64,000 nucleotides of DNA from contig JABFGI010000008.1 of assembly GCA_013112535.1 (NCBI GenBank), forward strand, positions 85,433 through 149,432, given 5' to 3'. A program made the translations under genes and the position numbers. The stretch comes from Pseudomonadota bacterium. Lineage in GTDB: Bacteria; Pseudomonadota; Gammaproteobacteria; Eutrophobiales; Eutrophobiaceae. Shown one piece after another: positions 1 through 8,773 of the stretch. The notes below the pieces were generated by a model. It saw only the letters and a list, made by a program, of their open reading frames with translations. It was not told the DNA's origin and ran no database searches. Every line of letters begins with the position of its first letter. The first letter of the stretch is position 1.

Positions 1-1553
1 AACGTTTCATTTTTATTGGTTGTTTTATTGACTTTTAAATGATGATTTCCGCAGGAAGCGACCTGGGCCAGATGTGTAACACAAAGAATTTGTCGGTGTT
101 CTGCCAAGCGGTGTAGTAATTTTCCTACTATTTCAGCAACGCCACCACTAATACCGGCATCGACTTCATCAAAAATCATGGTTGGTACACCATTATCTTT
201 AGCGCCAATAATTTGTATCGCCAGACTTAAACGGGATAATTCACCACCAGAAGCGACTTTGGTAATGGGTCTTAACGGTTGGCCCGGATTGGTTGATACC
301 AGAAATGAAATTTTATCCATGCCGTATTGATGCGGCGTGTCATCTTCAATTTTTTCCAGGTTAATATTAAATTTCCCACCGATAGCAAGTTCATGCATTT
401 TTTCTGTAACGGCGTCTGAGATTTTAAGCGTAGCTTCATATCGTTTTTTTGTTAATGTTTTGGCAAGCTTGAAATACTGATCAGTTAATTCAATTTTCTT
501 TTTCTGTAGTAAGTCGTGTCGTTCCTGACCACCTTCCAACTGGTTTAATTGTTTCGTTAATAGGCTTAAATGTTCTGGTAATGCTTCAGGTTTTATTTTA
601 TGTTTTCTTGCCAATTCATGAAGCTTGTCCAAACGGGCTTCAATACTAGCTAATTGTTCATCATCCATGTCAAATCGATCAACATAACTTTTTAATTCAT
701 GACTGGTTTCTTCAATTTGAATCGTTGCGTTATCAAGCAAGTTACTCATGTTCTCCAGTGAATTATCAAAAGTACACAATTCACTAATCTCTTTTTGATG
801 ATGTGACAGACGATCTTCTATAGCTGACTCTGATTCTGATATATCGAATAGAATTTTTTTACATGAATCGAGCAGGCGTTGTGAATGTGCCTGACGTTTA
901 TGGTTTTCAGATAATTTTTCATATTCAGATTCACCAATATCAAGTTCTTCCAGTTCTTCTATCTGGTATCGCAGTAACGTTAATCTGGCTTCAAAGTCTT
1001 CGCCTTCTGTTTTGAAGTTGTTGAGTTGTTCGTTAACCTGTTTCCATTCCTGATAAACATTGGTGACATCACCTAATAGAGAATCATATTGCCCAAATTG
1101 ATCGAGTAATTCCCGTTGTGTTGTAGAGCGGGATAAAGATTGATGTGCATGTTGTCCATGTATGTCAATTAAATATTCACCAATTTCTCTTAACGTTTGT
1201 ACAGGTACAGGTGTGTTATTTACATAAGCACGCGAGCGTCCATCTTTGCTAATTGTGCGTCGGATAAATAATTCTTCATCGGTTTCAACATCCAGAGCAA
1301 GGTCCATTTCCCTGATTATTTCAATCACATTAGAATTATTATCAATTGAAAATATAGCGGTGATATCTGTTTTATCTGAACCACCACGAATCAGGTTTAT
1401 ATCAGCACGATTACCCAGAATAAGGCCGAGTGCATCAAGCAGTATTGATTTACCAGCACCAGTCTCGCCGGTTAATACGGTCATACCTGAATTGAAATCA
1501 ATATTTAAACTGTCGATAACAGCAAGATCGTTGATTACAAGTTGGCGTAACAA
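1..1553 (-). CDS. recN: DNA repair protein RecN (C-terminus cut by window edge)
   Basis: SMC-like ATPase that acts early in recombinational repair of double-strand breaks. The reading frame runs from a TTG start at 1553, two bases after the nadK stop, and leaves the window at base 1, so about 517 codons of a usual ~555 are present. Walker A GETGAGKS lies at residues 29-36 directly after the typical MLRQLVINDLAVID start. The signature/Walker B part (MIFDEVDAGISGG) and the following VTHLAQVAS segment are read near the left edge, with a coiled-coil-rich middle between. The TTG start is supported by the conserved N-terminus and the tight coupling to nadK; the nadK-recN order is common in gammaproteobacteria. 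Confidence 0.96.
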   Translation of the reverse strand, partial: MLRQLVINDLAVIDSLNIDFNSGMTVLTGETGAGKSILLDALGLILGNRADINLIRGGSDKTDITAIFSIDNNSNVIEIIREMDLALDVETDEELFIRRTISKDGRSRAYVNNTPVPVQTLREIGEYLIDIHGQHAHQSLSRSTTQRELLDQFGQYDSLLGDVTNVYQEWKQVNEQLNNFKTEGEDFEARLTLLRYQIEELEELDIGESEYEKLSENHKRQAHSQRLLDSCKKILFDISESESAIEDRLSHHQKEISELCTFDNSLENMSNLLDNATIQIEETSHELKSYVDRFDMDDEQLASIEARLDKLHELARKHKIKPEALPEHLSLLTKQLNQLEGGQERHDLLQKKKIELTDQYFKLAKTLTKKRYEATLKISDAVTEKMHELAIGGKFNINLEKIEDDTPHQYGMDKISFLVSTNPGQPLRPITKVASGGELSRLSLAIQIIGAKDNGVPTMIFDEVDAGISGGVAEIVGKLLHRLAEHRQILCVTHLAQVASCGNHHLKVNKTTNKNET

Positions 1554-1555
1554 AT

Positions 1556-2419
1556 TTATTTACTCCAGTGTAACTTTTCGCGAAGTATATGGAACTGATC
1601 ATGCCCTGGAGGATGAATTAATCTGATTTTCTTATCTTTCTTTTTAACATGAACGCGATCGCCGGTTGCCAATTTATATTTTATTTCGCCATCAAACGTC
1701 AAGCGTGCCTGATCTACTTCTCTGGTGCTGACAACAATTTCAATATGACTGCTGCCATCAACAATAATCGGACGATTAGTAACAGAGTGTGGACAGATTG
1801 GAACCAATAACAAAGCATCAAGCGAAGGATGTACAACTGGGCCGCCACCTGCGAGCGCATAAGCGGTAGATCCCGTTGGTGAAGATACGATCATGCCATC
1901 AGAACGGTGTGTGTGAACAAAAGCCTTATTAATATATGTTTCCAGTTCGACTAAACGTGCAACATTCCATTTTTGTATGACGATATCGTTCAAAGCGTAG
2001 TCTGCATACAGGCATTGTCCATCACGGTAGACTTCACCCCACAACATGAAACGAACATCTTCGACATAATGACCGTTTAAAATTTCATCCAGATTGCTTG
2101 CGACATTGTCTGTCGAAATATCGGCCAAAAAACCAACATGTCCCAGATTAATACCGAGTAATGGCACATCAAAATCACAAAGAATATGAGATGCCATCAA
2201 CATCGTGCCGTCACCACCAATGGCAATCACCAGGTCACAGTGCTGTCCCAATTCTTTTGCTTCATAAACGCTCAGATTGTGACCTTCCAGCAAACTGGCG
2301 CAACATGTATCTAACACTACCTCTTCTTCACGCCCATCAAAGTACTCTACAACTTCAGTCAAGGTCGTTTGTATGGCTTTAACGCCAGAATTAGTAATAA
2401 GTCCTATTCGTTTAAACAT
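1556..2419 (-). CDS. nadK: NAD kinase
   Basis: Cytoplasmic ATP-dependent NAD kinase making NADP. The 287-aa protein has the family GGDGT motif at residues 68-72 (IAIGGDGTMLMAS) and the NAD-binding SPTGSTAYALAGGGP segment in the second domain, and its length is usual for the family. It starts 160 bp from hrcA on the opposite strand, so the two genes share a divergent promoter region, and it is translationally close to recN downstream (2-bp gap). No strong Shine-Dalgarno site precedes the ATG. Confidence 0.97.
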   Translation of the reverse strand: MFKRIGLITNSGVKAIQTTLTEVVEYFDGREEEVVLDTCCASLLEGHNLSVYEAKELGQHCDLVIAIGGDGTMLMASHILCDFDVPLLGINLGHVGFLADISTDNVASNLDEILNGHYVEDVRFMLWGEVYRDGQCLYADYALNDIVIQKWNVARLVELETYINKAFVHTHRSDGMIVSSPTGSTAYALAGGGPVVHPSLDALLLVPICPHSVTNRPIIVDGSSHIEIVVSTREVDQARLTFDGEIKYKLATGDRVHVKKKDKKIRLIHPPGHDQFHILREKLHWSK

Positions 2420-2524
2420 AATCTGTAGCGAATCTCACTCGTTTTCTGTCAAACATAGCATGTCCGGCTATTGTGACCAATATCTTGATATCGTGGTTGA
2501 TTCTACCTGCAATTTTTAAGAGAT

Positions 2525-2551
2525 TTTGCACTCTATAGAGTAGAGTGCTAA
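2525..2551. promoter_or_regulatory. CIRCE operator of HrcA
   Basis: A 9-9-9 inverted repeat, TTTGCACTC - 9 bp - GAGTGCTAA, matches the CIRCE consensus TTAGCACTC-N9-GAGTGCTAA at all but one arm position. It ends 28 bp before the hrcA ATG, the usual place for HrcA autorepression of the heat-shock operon. Confidence 0.93.
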
Positions 2552-2579
2552 ATTTCCATTCATTATCCTTGTTTTATAC

Positions 2580-3650
2580 ATGACGAGCATGGTTTCAACG
2601 ACAGAATCATCACAATTATCAGAACGCAGCCTGCATTTATTTAAGGCCCTGGTCGAGCATTTTATTGAAGATGGCACGCCCGTAGGTTCGCGTACACTAT
2701 CCAAGGACTCTAATCTGGGTTTAAGTCCAGCGACGATTCGAAATGTGATGGCTGATCTTGAGGATGTGGGATTATTGCACTCTCCACATACCTCAGCAGG
2801 ACGGGTTCCCACTGCTAAAGGTTATCGATTATTTGTTGATAGTTTATTAAGGGTGAATGACCTTAAATCATCCCAGGTTGAAAAAATAGCTAAAGAACTG
2901 GCTTCGGAAAGTGATTATTCATCATTAATGCAGCGTACTTCATCAATGCTTTCGGATGTAACACATTTAGCCGGTGTCGTTATGTTGCCACGGACAAATA
3001 AATCAATATTACAACACATTGAGTTTGTCTCGTTATCATCAAACCGGGTACTGGTGATTTTGGTGGTCAATGACAGGGAAGTGCAGAACAGAATTATTAA
3101 TACAGATAAAACCTATAGTTCTTCAGAACTACAGCAGATATCTAATTATCTTAATGAGATTTTTGCCGGAAAAGATCTGATTCATGTTCGGAAATCTATT
3201 CTTGAAGAACTGGAAAAAATGAAAGATCAGGTTAACCAATCAATGCAATTGGCCATTGAAATGGCACAGATGGCATTCAATTCCGATGCTGACAAAAAAG
3301 AGGGAGATGATTTACTTTTTTCCGGGCAAACTAATTTGATGGACGTCGCCGAACTGGGTCAGGTTGATAAATTGAAAAAATTATTCGAAACGTTTAATCA
3401 AAAACGGGATATTTTGCATTTACTTGAACAGGCGATAAATGCTGATGGAATGCAGATATTTATTGGAGAAGAGTCAGGTTACGATGTGCTCGATAATTGT
3501 AGTGTTGTCACATCGCCTTATGAGGCCGATGGTCAAATTCTGGGTGTTTTAGGTGTTATCGGACCAACGCGTATGCATTATGAGCGTGTTATTCCGATTG
3601 TCGATATTACCGCTAAAATGCTCGGCGCTGCCTTGAACTCAAAAAATTAA
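2580..3650 (+). CDS. hrcA: Heat-inducible transcription repressor HrcA
   Basis: Repressor of class I heat-shock genes that binds CIRCE and depends on GroEL for folding in characterised bacteria. The 356-aa protein has the N-terminal winged helix (GSRTLSKDSNLGLSPATIRN, then the HTSAGRVPTAKGYR segment around residues 65-80) and a full C-terminal GAF-like domain ending in DITAKMLGAALN. It heads the order hrcA-grpE-dnaK-dnaJ. A second ATG nine bases downstream is an equally possible start; neither has a good ribosome site. HrcA is patchy among gammaproteobacteria, many of which use only RpoH. Confidence 0.96.
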   Translation: MTSMVSTTESSQLSERSLHLFKALVEHFIEDGTPVGSRTLSKDSNLGLSPATIRNVMADLEDVGLLHSPHTSAGRVPTAKGYRLFVDSLLRVNDLKSSQVEKIAKELASESDYSSLMQRTSSMLSDVTHLAGVVMLPRTNKSILQHIEFVSLSSNRVLVILVVNDREVQNRIINTDKTYSSSELQQISNYLNEIFAGKDLIHVRKSILEELEKMKDQVNQSMQLAIEMAQMAFNSDADKKEGDDLLFSGQTNLMDVAELGQVDKLKKLFETFNQKRDILHLLEQAINADGMQIFIGEESGYDVLDNCSVVTSPYEADGQILGVLGVIGPTRMHYERVIPIVDITAKMLGAALNSKN

Positions 3651-3692
3651 TCCCCACATAAATAAATGAACGTCCAGACTGGGCGGGGATGA

Positions 3693-3956
3693 ATATACCC
3701 AAATAGTCTCAATATACGAGTTCAGCGGGAATTCAAATTTTCAAATACGAGGCATTTGTTCTTTGCATAGTCATTCTATGCTAATAACAAATAACGAAGT
3801 AGTTGGGAATTTGAAACCCGCCCAGAGGGAACTCAGGCAAGAAGCCAGTGCTGCGTTATAACACTTGAAAAGGGAATGCCATTTCCTTCGTGTTATGCCT
3901 TGCTCTGACTTCTTGCCTGAGCTCTGAATCCGCATATTGAGACTACTTGGGTATAT
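3693..3956. repeat. MITE-like palindromic element between hrcA and grpE
   Basis: Terminal inverted repeats of 26 bp at 3693-3718 and 3931-3956 match at 24 of 26 positions (outer ends ATATACCC...GGGTATAT). Inside are nested palindromes: an AACTCAGGCAAGAAG/CTTCTTGCCTGAG pair, and within it a pair around a GGGAATGCCATTTCC centre. No coding sequence is present. The form, size and lack of a transposase fit a miniature inverted-repeat element or large extragenic palindrome; which family is unknown. It fills most of the 333-bp hrcA-grpE gap. Confidence 0.8.
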
Positions 3957-3983
3957 CAATTGTCTAAACAAAGAGGTTAAGTA

Positions 3984-4568
3984 ATGTCAGGTGAAGAAAA
4001 CGATATTGTTCAGGAAGAAGAGATCAACGAAGTAGCTGAACAGGAAGCAGAAGCAGTGGAAAGCGTTAGTGACGATATAATTCCTGGAGAAGAACAGAAA
4101 CTGGATATTGAAACATTGCAGGCGTTGCTGGAAAAAGAAAAAGAAAATTCACAAACAAATCGAGACGCAGCACTAAGAGCACAGGCCGAAATGGAAAACC
4201 TGAGAAAACGGACTGCTCGTGATGTTGAAAGTGCTCATAAATATGCACTGGAAAAATTTGTCCATGAACTGTTACCCATTATGGATAGTTTGAGTTTAGG
4301 TATCAGTGCGGCAGAAAATGCCGAACAGGTTGATGAACTACGAGAAGGTATGGATTTAACCTTAAAAATGTTTATCAGTGCCATAGAAAAATTTGGCGTA
4401 AAAGAAATCGACCCTCTAAATGAAAAATTTAATCCTGAACAACATGAAGCGGTTTCCATGCAGGAAATAGAAGGGACTGATTCAGGAATCGTTGTGACTG
4501 TTATGCAAAAGGGCTACGAGTTAAATGGTCGTTTAGTTCGACCTGCAATGGTTGTCGTAGCAAAGTGA
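3984..4568 (+). CDS. grpE: Nucleotide exchange factor GrpE
   Basis: Co-chaperone that releases ADP from DnaK. 194 aa: an acidic disordered N-terminus (residues 1-40), a long coiled coil (about 45-110, including RAQAEMENLRKRTARDVE), and the C-terminal beta domain with the conserved FNPEQHEAVS and GYELNGRLVRPAMVVVAK segments. AGAGG lies 9 bases before the ATG. It follows the MITE-like element, so transcription may come from hrcA or from a promoter of its own; none is obvious. Confidence 0.97.
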   Translation: MSGEENDIVQEEEINEVAEQEAEAVESVSDDIIPGEEQKLDIETLQALLEKEKENSQTNRDAALRAQAEMENLRKRTARDVESAHKYALEKFVHELLPIMDSLSLGISAAENAEQVDELREGMDLTLKMFISAIEKFGVKEIDPLNEKFNPEQHEAVSMQEIEGTDSGIVVTVMQKGYELNGRLVRPAMVVVAK

Positions 4569-4704
4569 TTGGCAAAATTGCGTGTCATAAGAAAAATCAT
4601 ATAAGGGCTTGAAAAGTAAGGTACTAGCCCACATTTAATTAAATAACGAATTATTAACAAAATTTTAATATAAATCAGTAAGTTAAGTTTTTTGGAGAAA
4701 TAGA

Positions 4705-6636
4705 ATGGCAAAGATAATCGGAATTGATCTCGGTACTACCAACTCTTGTGTGGCAGTTCTTGAGGGTGGTGAGGCAAAGGTCATAGAAAATAGTGAGGGT
4801 GCTCGAACAACACCATCGATCGTTGCCTATACGGATGATGACGAAATTCTCGTAGGCCAATCGGCCAAACGTCAATCAGTTACCAACCCTGACAATACAC
4901 TCTATGCCGTCAAGCGATTGATAGGTCGTCGTTTTGATGAAGATACCGTGCAAAAAGATATCAAACTTGTGCCATACAAAATTGTTAAAGCTGACAATGG
5001 CGATGCCTGGGTTGAAGTCAAAGGCAAGAAAATGGCAGCGCCCGAAGTCTCTGCACGTGTATTGATGAAGATGAAAAAAACGGCAGAAGATTATCTTGGC
5101 GAAGAAGTAAAAGAAGCGGTGATAACCGTTCCTGCATACTTTAATGATTCACAACGACAAGCCACCAAAGATGCTGGTCGTATCGCTGGTCTTGATGTGA
5201 AACGTATTATCAATGAGCCAACTGCAGCAGCTTTGGCTTATGGTATGGATAAGAAACGTGGCGATGCCAAGATTGCAGTTTATGATTTAGGCGGTGGTAC
5301 GTTTGACGTGTCTATTATTGAAATTGCAGAAATTGATGGTGAACACCAGTTTGAAGTATTGTCTACCAATGGTGATACATTCCTTGGTGGTGAAGACTTT
5401 GATTTCCGTATCATCGACTTCCTTTGTGATGAATTCAAAAAAGAGCAGGGCGTGGATTTACATAACGATCCATTAGCGTTGCAACGTCTTAAAGAAGCGG
5501 CTGAAAAAGCGAAGATTGAATTATCCTCCAGTCAACAAACCGATATTAATCTGCCTTATATTACAGCCGATTCTAGTGGTCCAAAACACCTTAACTTGAA
5601 AATGACCCGTGCAAAACTGGAGTCATTGGTTGAAGACCTGGTCGATCGTACCATTGAACCATGCAAATTAGCTTTGGAAGATGCGGGTGTTTCTACCTCT
5701 GATATTACCGATGTTATTTTGGTTGGTGGTCAAACACGTATGCCGAAAGTACAGGAAAAAGTTCAGGCGTTCTTTTCTAAAGAACCTCGTAAGGACGTAA
5801 ACCCTGATGAAGCAGTTGCCGTTGGTGCAGCCATTCAAGCGGGTGTATTGGGTGGTGATGTTAAAGACGTACTCTTGTTAGACGTGACACCATTGTCTTT
5901 GGGTATTGAGACCATGGGTAGTGTTATGACCAAGTTGATTGATAAAAATACAACGATACCAACCAAAGCAAGCCAAACGTTCTCGACGGCGGAAGATAAT
6001 CAGACTGCTGTAACAGTCCATGTCTTGCAGGGTGAACGTGAAATGGCAGCGGGTAATAAGTCGTTAGGTCGTTTTGATTTGAGTGATATTCCGCCAGCGC
6101 CACGCGGTGTGCCACAAATCGAAGTGAGTTTTGACATTGATGCGAATGGTATTTTGAATGTGTCTGCAAAAGACAAAGCAACCAATAAAGAACAATCGAT
6201 TGTCATTAAGGCTTCAAGTGGTCTTTCTGATGAAGAGATTGATAACATGGTAAAAGATGCTGAAGCGCATGCAGAAGAAGATCGCATTGCCAAAGAATTA
6301 GTTGAAGCCAGAAACATGGCTGAAAATATGATTCACGCAACCAAGAAATCTATGGCTGACTTAGGCGACAAAGTTGAAGATCAGGAAAAGACAGATATTG
6401 ATGCTGCCATTGCTGACTTGGAAGAAGCTCTAAAAGGCGACGACAAAGAAGCAATTACTGAGAAGACAACCAAATTGACCGAAGTTGCAGGCAAGCTGGC
6501 TGAAAAAGCTTACGCCCAGGAGCAGGCTTCTGCAGATGCGGCTGGTGGTGAAAGCCCTGAAGCTACAGAAACTGAAGCGGCTGGCGATGATATTGTCGAT
6601 GCTGAGTTTGAAGAAGTTGAAGACGATAAAAAATAA
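4705..6636 (+). CDS. dnaK: Molecular chaperone DnaK
   Basis: Hsp70 chaperone. 643 aa, full length: ATPase domain with [10 protein letters not shown] at the N-terminus and the phosphate-binding [12 protein letters not shown] loop, the [17 protein letters not shown] linker, the beta-sandwich peptide-binding domain, a helical lid, and a disordered acidic tail ending [12 protein letters not shown], which is the usual proteobacterial DnaK end. GGAG precedes the ATG. It is separated by 136 bp from grpE and by 118 bp from dnaJ, the latter gap holding a hairpin that may set the dnaK:dnaJ ratio. Confidence 0.99.
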   Translation: MAKIIGIDLGTTNSCVAVLEGGEAKVIENSEGARTTPSIVAYTDDDEILVGQSAKRQSVTNPDNTLYAVKRLIGRRFDEDTVQKDIKLVPYKIVKADNGDAWVEVKGKKMAAPEVSARVLMKMKKTAEDYLGEEVKEAVITVPAYFNDSQRQATKDAGRIAGLDVKRIINEPTAAALAYGMDKKRGDAKIAVYDLGGGTFDVSIIEIAEIDGEHQFEVLSTNGDTFLGGEDFDFRIIDFLCDEFKKEQGVDLHNDPLALQRLKEAAEKAKIELSSSQQTDINLPYITADSSGPKHLNLKMTRAKLESLVEDLVDRTIEPCKLALEDAGVSTSDITDVILVGGQTRMPKVQEKVQAFFSKEPRKDVNPDEAVAVGAAIQAGVLGGDVKDVLLLDVTPLSLGIETMGSVMTKLIDKNTTIPTKASQTFSTAEDNQTAVTVHVLQGEREMAAGNKSLGRFDLSDIPPAPRGVPQIEVSFDIDANGILNVSAKDKATNKEQSIVIKASSGLSDEEIDNMVKDAEAHAEEDRIAKELVEARNMAENMIHATKKSMADLGDKVEDQEKTDIDAAIADLEEALKGDDKEAITEKTTKLTEVAGKLAEKAYAQEQASADAAGGESPEATETEAAGDDIVDAEFEEVEDDKK

Positions 6637-6677
6637 TCGTAGAAACTTTCTAAACAAAATAGCAATAAAAAGCAGTG

Positions 6678-6703
6678 AGCCTGGAGAAGATTTTCTCCGG
6701 GCT
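6678..6703 (+). terminator. Hairpin between dnaK and dnaJ (attenuator-like)
   Basis: AGCC-GGAGAA pairs with TTCTCC-GGCT around a short loop, 40 bases after the dnaK stop. The following run is only moderately T-rich (TTGTTGTGTTTT), so it is likely a partial terminator or an mRNA-stabilising hairpin. Confidence 0.55.
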
Positions 6704-6754
6704 TGTTGTGTTTTAGTGATTCATAAATAGAAGAAAAATTTTAAAGAGACCGGT

Positions 6755-7900
6755 ATGGCAGATCAACGAGATTACTATGAAGTATTAGGCGTTTCTAAAA
6801 ACGCAGATGAGGCCGAATTAAAAAAAGCCTATCGTCGTTTGGCGATGAAATATCATCCTGATCGAAATGAAGGTGATGAAGCTGCCGAAGTCAAATTCAA
6901 GGAAGCGAAAGAAGCGCATGATGTTTTATCCAATCCGCAGAAACGTGCTGCCTATGATCAGTTTGGTCATGCCGGTGTAAGCAATAGTGCAGGTGGTGGA
7001 CCCGGTGCGGGTGCTGCTGGCGCTGGTTTCGGCGATATATTCGATAGTGTCTTTGGCGATATTTTCGGTGGCGGTGGAGGAGGCAGCCGTGGTGGTAGTC
7101 GTGTACATCGTGGTGCTGATTTACGTTATAACCTTGAATTATCCCTTGAAGATGCTGTTTCCGGGACATCGGTTAAGATTCGTGTCCCTAAAATGGTTGA
7201 ATGTACAAGCTGTAAAGGTTCGGGCGCTAAAAAAGGCAGTTCGCCTGCTACCTGTCCTACTTGTGCCGGACATGGTCAAGTCAGGATGCAACAAGGTTTC
7301 TTTTCCGTTCAACAAACCTGCCCCCAATGTCGAGGTCAAGGAAAAATAATAAGTGATCCTTGTGGTTCTTGTCATGGTCAGGGACGTGTGCGAGACAGTA
7401 AAACAATTTCAGTTAAAGTACCGGAAGGTGTGGATAACGGTGATCGCATACGTTTATCAGGTGAAGGTGAAGCCGGAGAAAATAACGGACCAGCAGGCGA
7501 CCTTTATGTTCATATCAGTGTAAAAGACCACCCTATCTTTGTGCGTGATGGTACAGATCTTTATTGCGATGTCCCCGTTAGTTTTTCTACGGTTGCTTTG
7601 GGTGGAGAACTTGAAGTTCCTACGCTTGATGGGAAGGTTAAATTAAAAATTCCGGCAGAAACACAAAGTGGAAAATTGTTTCGCCTCAGATCGAAAGGTG
7701 TTCGCTCAGTCAGAAATTCGTCAAAAGGTGATTTATTGTGTCGTGTAGTTGTTGAAACACCGGTGAAATTAAACAGTAAACAAAAAGAGCTGTTGAAGCA
7801 GTTTGATGAATCTATGATTAATGGCGGAAACAAGCATAGCCCCCAGGCCAGTACCTGGGTTGATGGTGTGAAAAAATTCTTCGATTCTATGACTTCTTAG
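6755..7900 (+). CDS. dnaJ: Chaperone DnaJ
   Basis: Hsp40 partner of DnaK. 381 aa with J domain (HPD at residues 34-36), Gly/Phe-rich linker (about 76-125), four zinc-binding repeats ([32 protein letters not shown]), and the C-terminal substrate-binding domains ([19 protein letters not shown]). Length and domain order are those of a canonical DnaJ. The last base of its stop codon is also the first base of a 16-bp repeat that borders the toxin-antitoxin insert downstream. Confidence 0.98.
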   Translation: MADQRDYYEVLGVSKNADEAELKKAYRRLAMKYHPDRNEGDEAAEVKFKEAKEAHDVLSNPQKRAAYDQFGHAGVSNSAGGGPGAGAAGAGFGDIFDSVFGDIFGGGGGGSRGGSRVHRGADLRYNLELSLEDAVSGTSVKIRVPKMVECTSCKGSGAKKGSSPATCPTCAGHGQVRMQQGFFSVQQTCPQCRGQGKIISDPCGSCHGQGRVRDSKTISVKVPEGVDNGDRIRLSGEGEAGENNGPAGDLYVHISVKDHPIFVRDGTDLYCDVPVSFSTVALGGELEVPTLDGKVKLKIPAETQSGKLFRLRSKGVRSVRNSSKGDLLCRVVVETPVKLNSKQKELLKQFDESMINGGNKHSPQASTWVDGVKKFFDSMTS

Positions 7901-7915
7901 TTAAAAGGTGTCTGA
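7900..7915. repeat. Left copy of 16-bp direct repeat flanking the ParDE module
   Basis: GTTAAAAGGTGTCTGA is identical to bases 8591-8606. The pair brackets the 675-bp toxin-antitoxin insert between dnaJ and dapB. The motif resembles the AAAAGGTGTCTGACACCTTTT palindromes scattered in many gammaproteobacterial genomes. Confidence 0.75.
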
Positions 7916-7931
7916 CACATTCTTATTTATT

Positions 7932-8216
7932 TTAGAACTGTTCAGGCCATTTTCGGGAAGTGTGAAACACACTTAGGATATGAATTTCTTCAGGTTTCAT
8001 TCTATATACTACGATATAGGGAATATCTGAAATAACCAATTCATAAGTATTTACGACACGTCCCTTTCGCCCCATTTTTGGATGTGAACTCAGGTTTTGT
8101 ACGACTGTTCTGATGATTATTGCGATGTCATATGCAACGGCGGGATCATCTTTAGCAATATAATCCTGAATTTCTTCCAATGCGTTTGCTGCTGGTTCCG
8201 TCCAGACAATTTTCAT
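7932..8216 (-). CDS. RelE/ParE-family toxin
   Basis: 94-aa protein with the compact RelE/ParE fold pattern: an N-terminal beta strand MKIVWTEPAANALEEIQDYIAKDDPAVA, a helix pair, then the HPKMGRKGRV and VISDIPYIVVYRMK...IHILSVFHTSRKWP strands. It begins two bases after the stop of the ribbon-helix-helix gene upstream, the normal antitoxin-toxin order. The ParE subgroup (gyrase poisons) is more likely than RelE (mRNA cleavage) because the antitoxin is of ParD/CopG type, but the target is not proven by sequence. Confidence 0.9.
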   Translation of the reverse strand: MKIVWTEPAANALEEIQDYIAKDDPAVAYDIAIIIRTVVQNLSSHPKMGRKGRVVNTYELVISDIPYIVVYRMKPEEIHILSVFHTSRKWPEQF

Positions 8217-8218
8217 TT

Positions 8219-8458
8219 TCAGGGAGTCTTGTATTTATTAAAAATACGTTCTATTTCGGAATCATCGACAAATCGCTTTTTGTCAGCAGCCTTGATGCCC
8301 TGTTTTATTTGCTGGATTTGCCAACTATTGATATCCAGATATTGTTCGATGGCCTGATTGACTAAATAATTGCGAGAACGATCAAGTTTGTTAGCCAACT
8401 GGTCAAGTTTTTTGACCTTGGCGCTATCAGAACGAATTGTGAATGCCTCGGTGCTCAT
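8219..8458 (-). CDS. Ribbon-helix-helix antitoxin (ParD/CopG type)
   Basis: 79-aa antitoxin and likely autorepressor. The N-terminal half TEAFTIRSDSAKVKKLDQLANKLDRSRNYLVNQAIEQYLD has the strand-helix-helix pattern of ParD/CopG; the C-terminal half is the toxin-binding tail. The ATG at 8458 is chosen because a GGAG site sits 8 bases before it; an upstream ATG at 8476 lacks one. The gene is co-transcribed with the toxin. Confidence 0.9.
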   Translation of the reverse strand: MSTEAFTIRSDSAKVKKLDQLANKLDRSRNYLVNQAIEQYLDINSWQIQQIKQGIKAADKKRFVDDSEIERIFNKYKTP

Positions 8459-8590
8459 TGGTTCTCCGTGAATCATAGTGGTTCACCTATAACCATAGCA
8501 GCCAGATTTCATTTTGTCACAGATTGTTTTGTGAAGAATGTTAAATGTTCGAGGGGGGACTGAAATCAAGACTGTCCATCAATAACTTAT

Positions 8591-8614
8591 GTTAAAAGGT
8601 GTCTGATACCTTTT
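8591..8614. repeat. Right copy of the direct repeat, embedded in a palindrome
   Basis: Bases 8591-8606 repeat 7900-7915 exactly. Bases 8594-8614 form the palindrome AAAAGGT-GTCTGAT-ACCTTTT, of a type dispersed in gammaproteobacterial intergenic DNA. Confidence 0.7.
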
Positions 8615-8646
8615 AGATTTAATACAATTTACATTACTGCTACTTT

Positions 8647-8736
8647 GTCGTTCCCGCGTAGGCGGGAACCCAGTAGGCTTATATCATCATGCTCATCTTA
8701 ATTAGCGACTGGATACCCGCATGCGCGGGTATGACG
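8647..8736. repeat. Paired extragenic palindromes
   Basis: Two hairpin units in opposite orientation: TTCCCGCG-TAGG-CGGGAA at 8651-8667 and ATACCCGC-ATGC-GCGGGTAT at 8713-8732, each with the CAG/CTGG and GTC/GAC flanks typical of this widespread proteobacterial repeat. Together they form a 90-bp inverted-repeat element downstream of the gene at 8774-9574. Confidence 0.8.
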
Positions 8737-8773
8737 TTGTAATTAAGGGAAAGCTTCTCGAGACTTTTTTAAA

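Noticed and set aside
6897..7169. His/Tyr-rich frame opposite the Gly/Phe region of dnaJ
   Set aside because: Arises from the glycine-rich repeat codons of dnaJ read in reverse.
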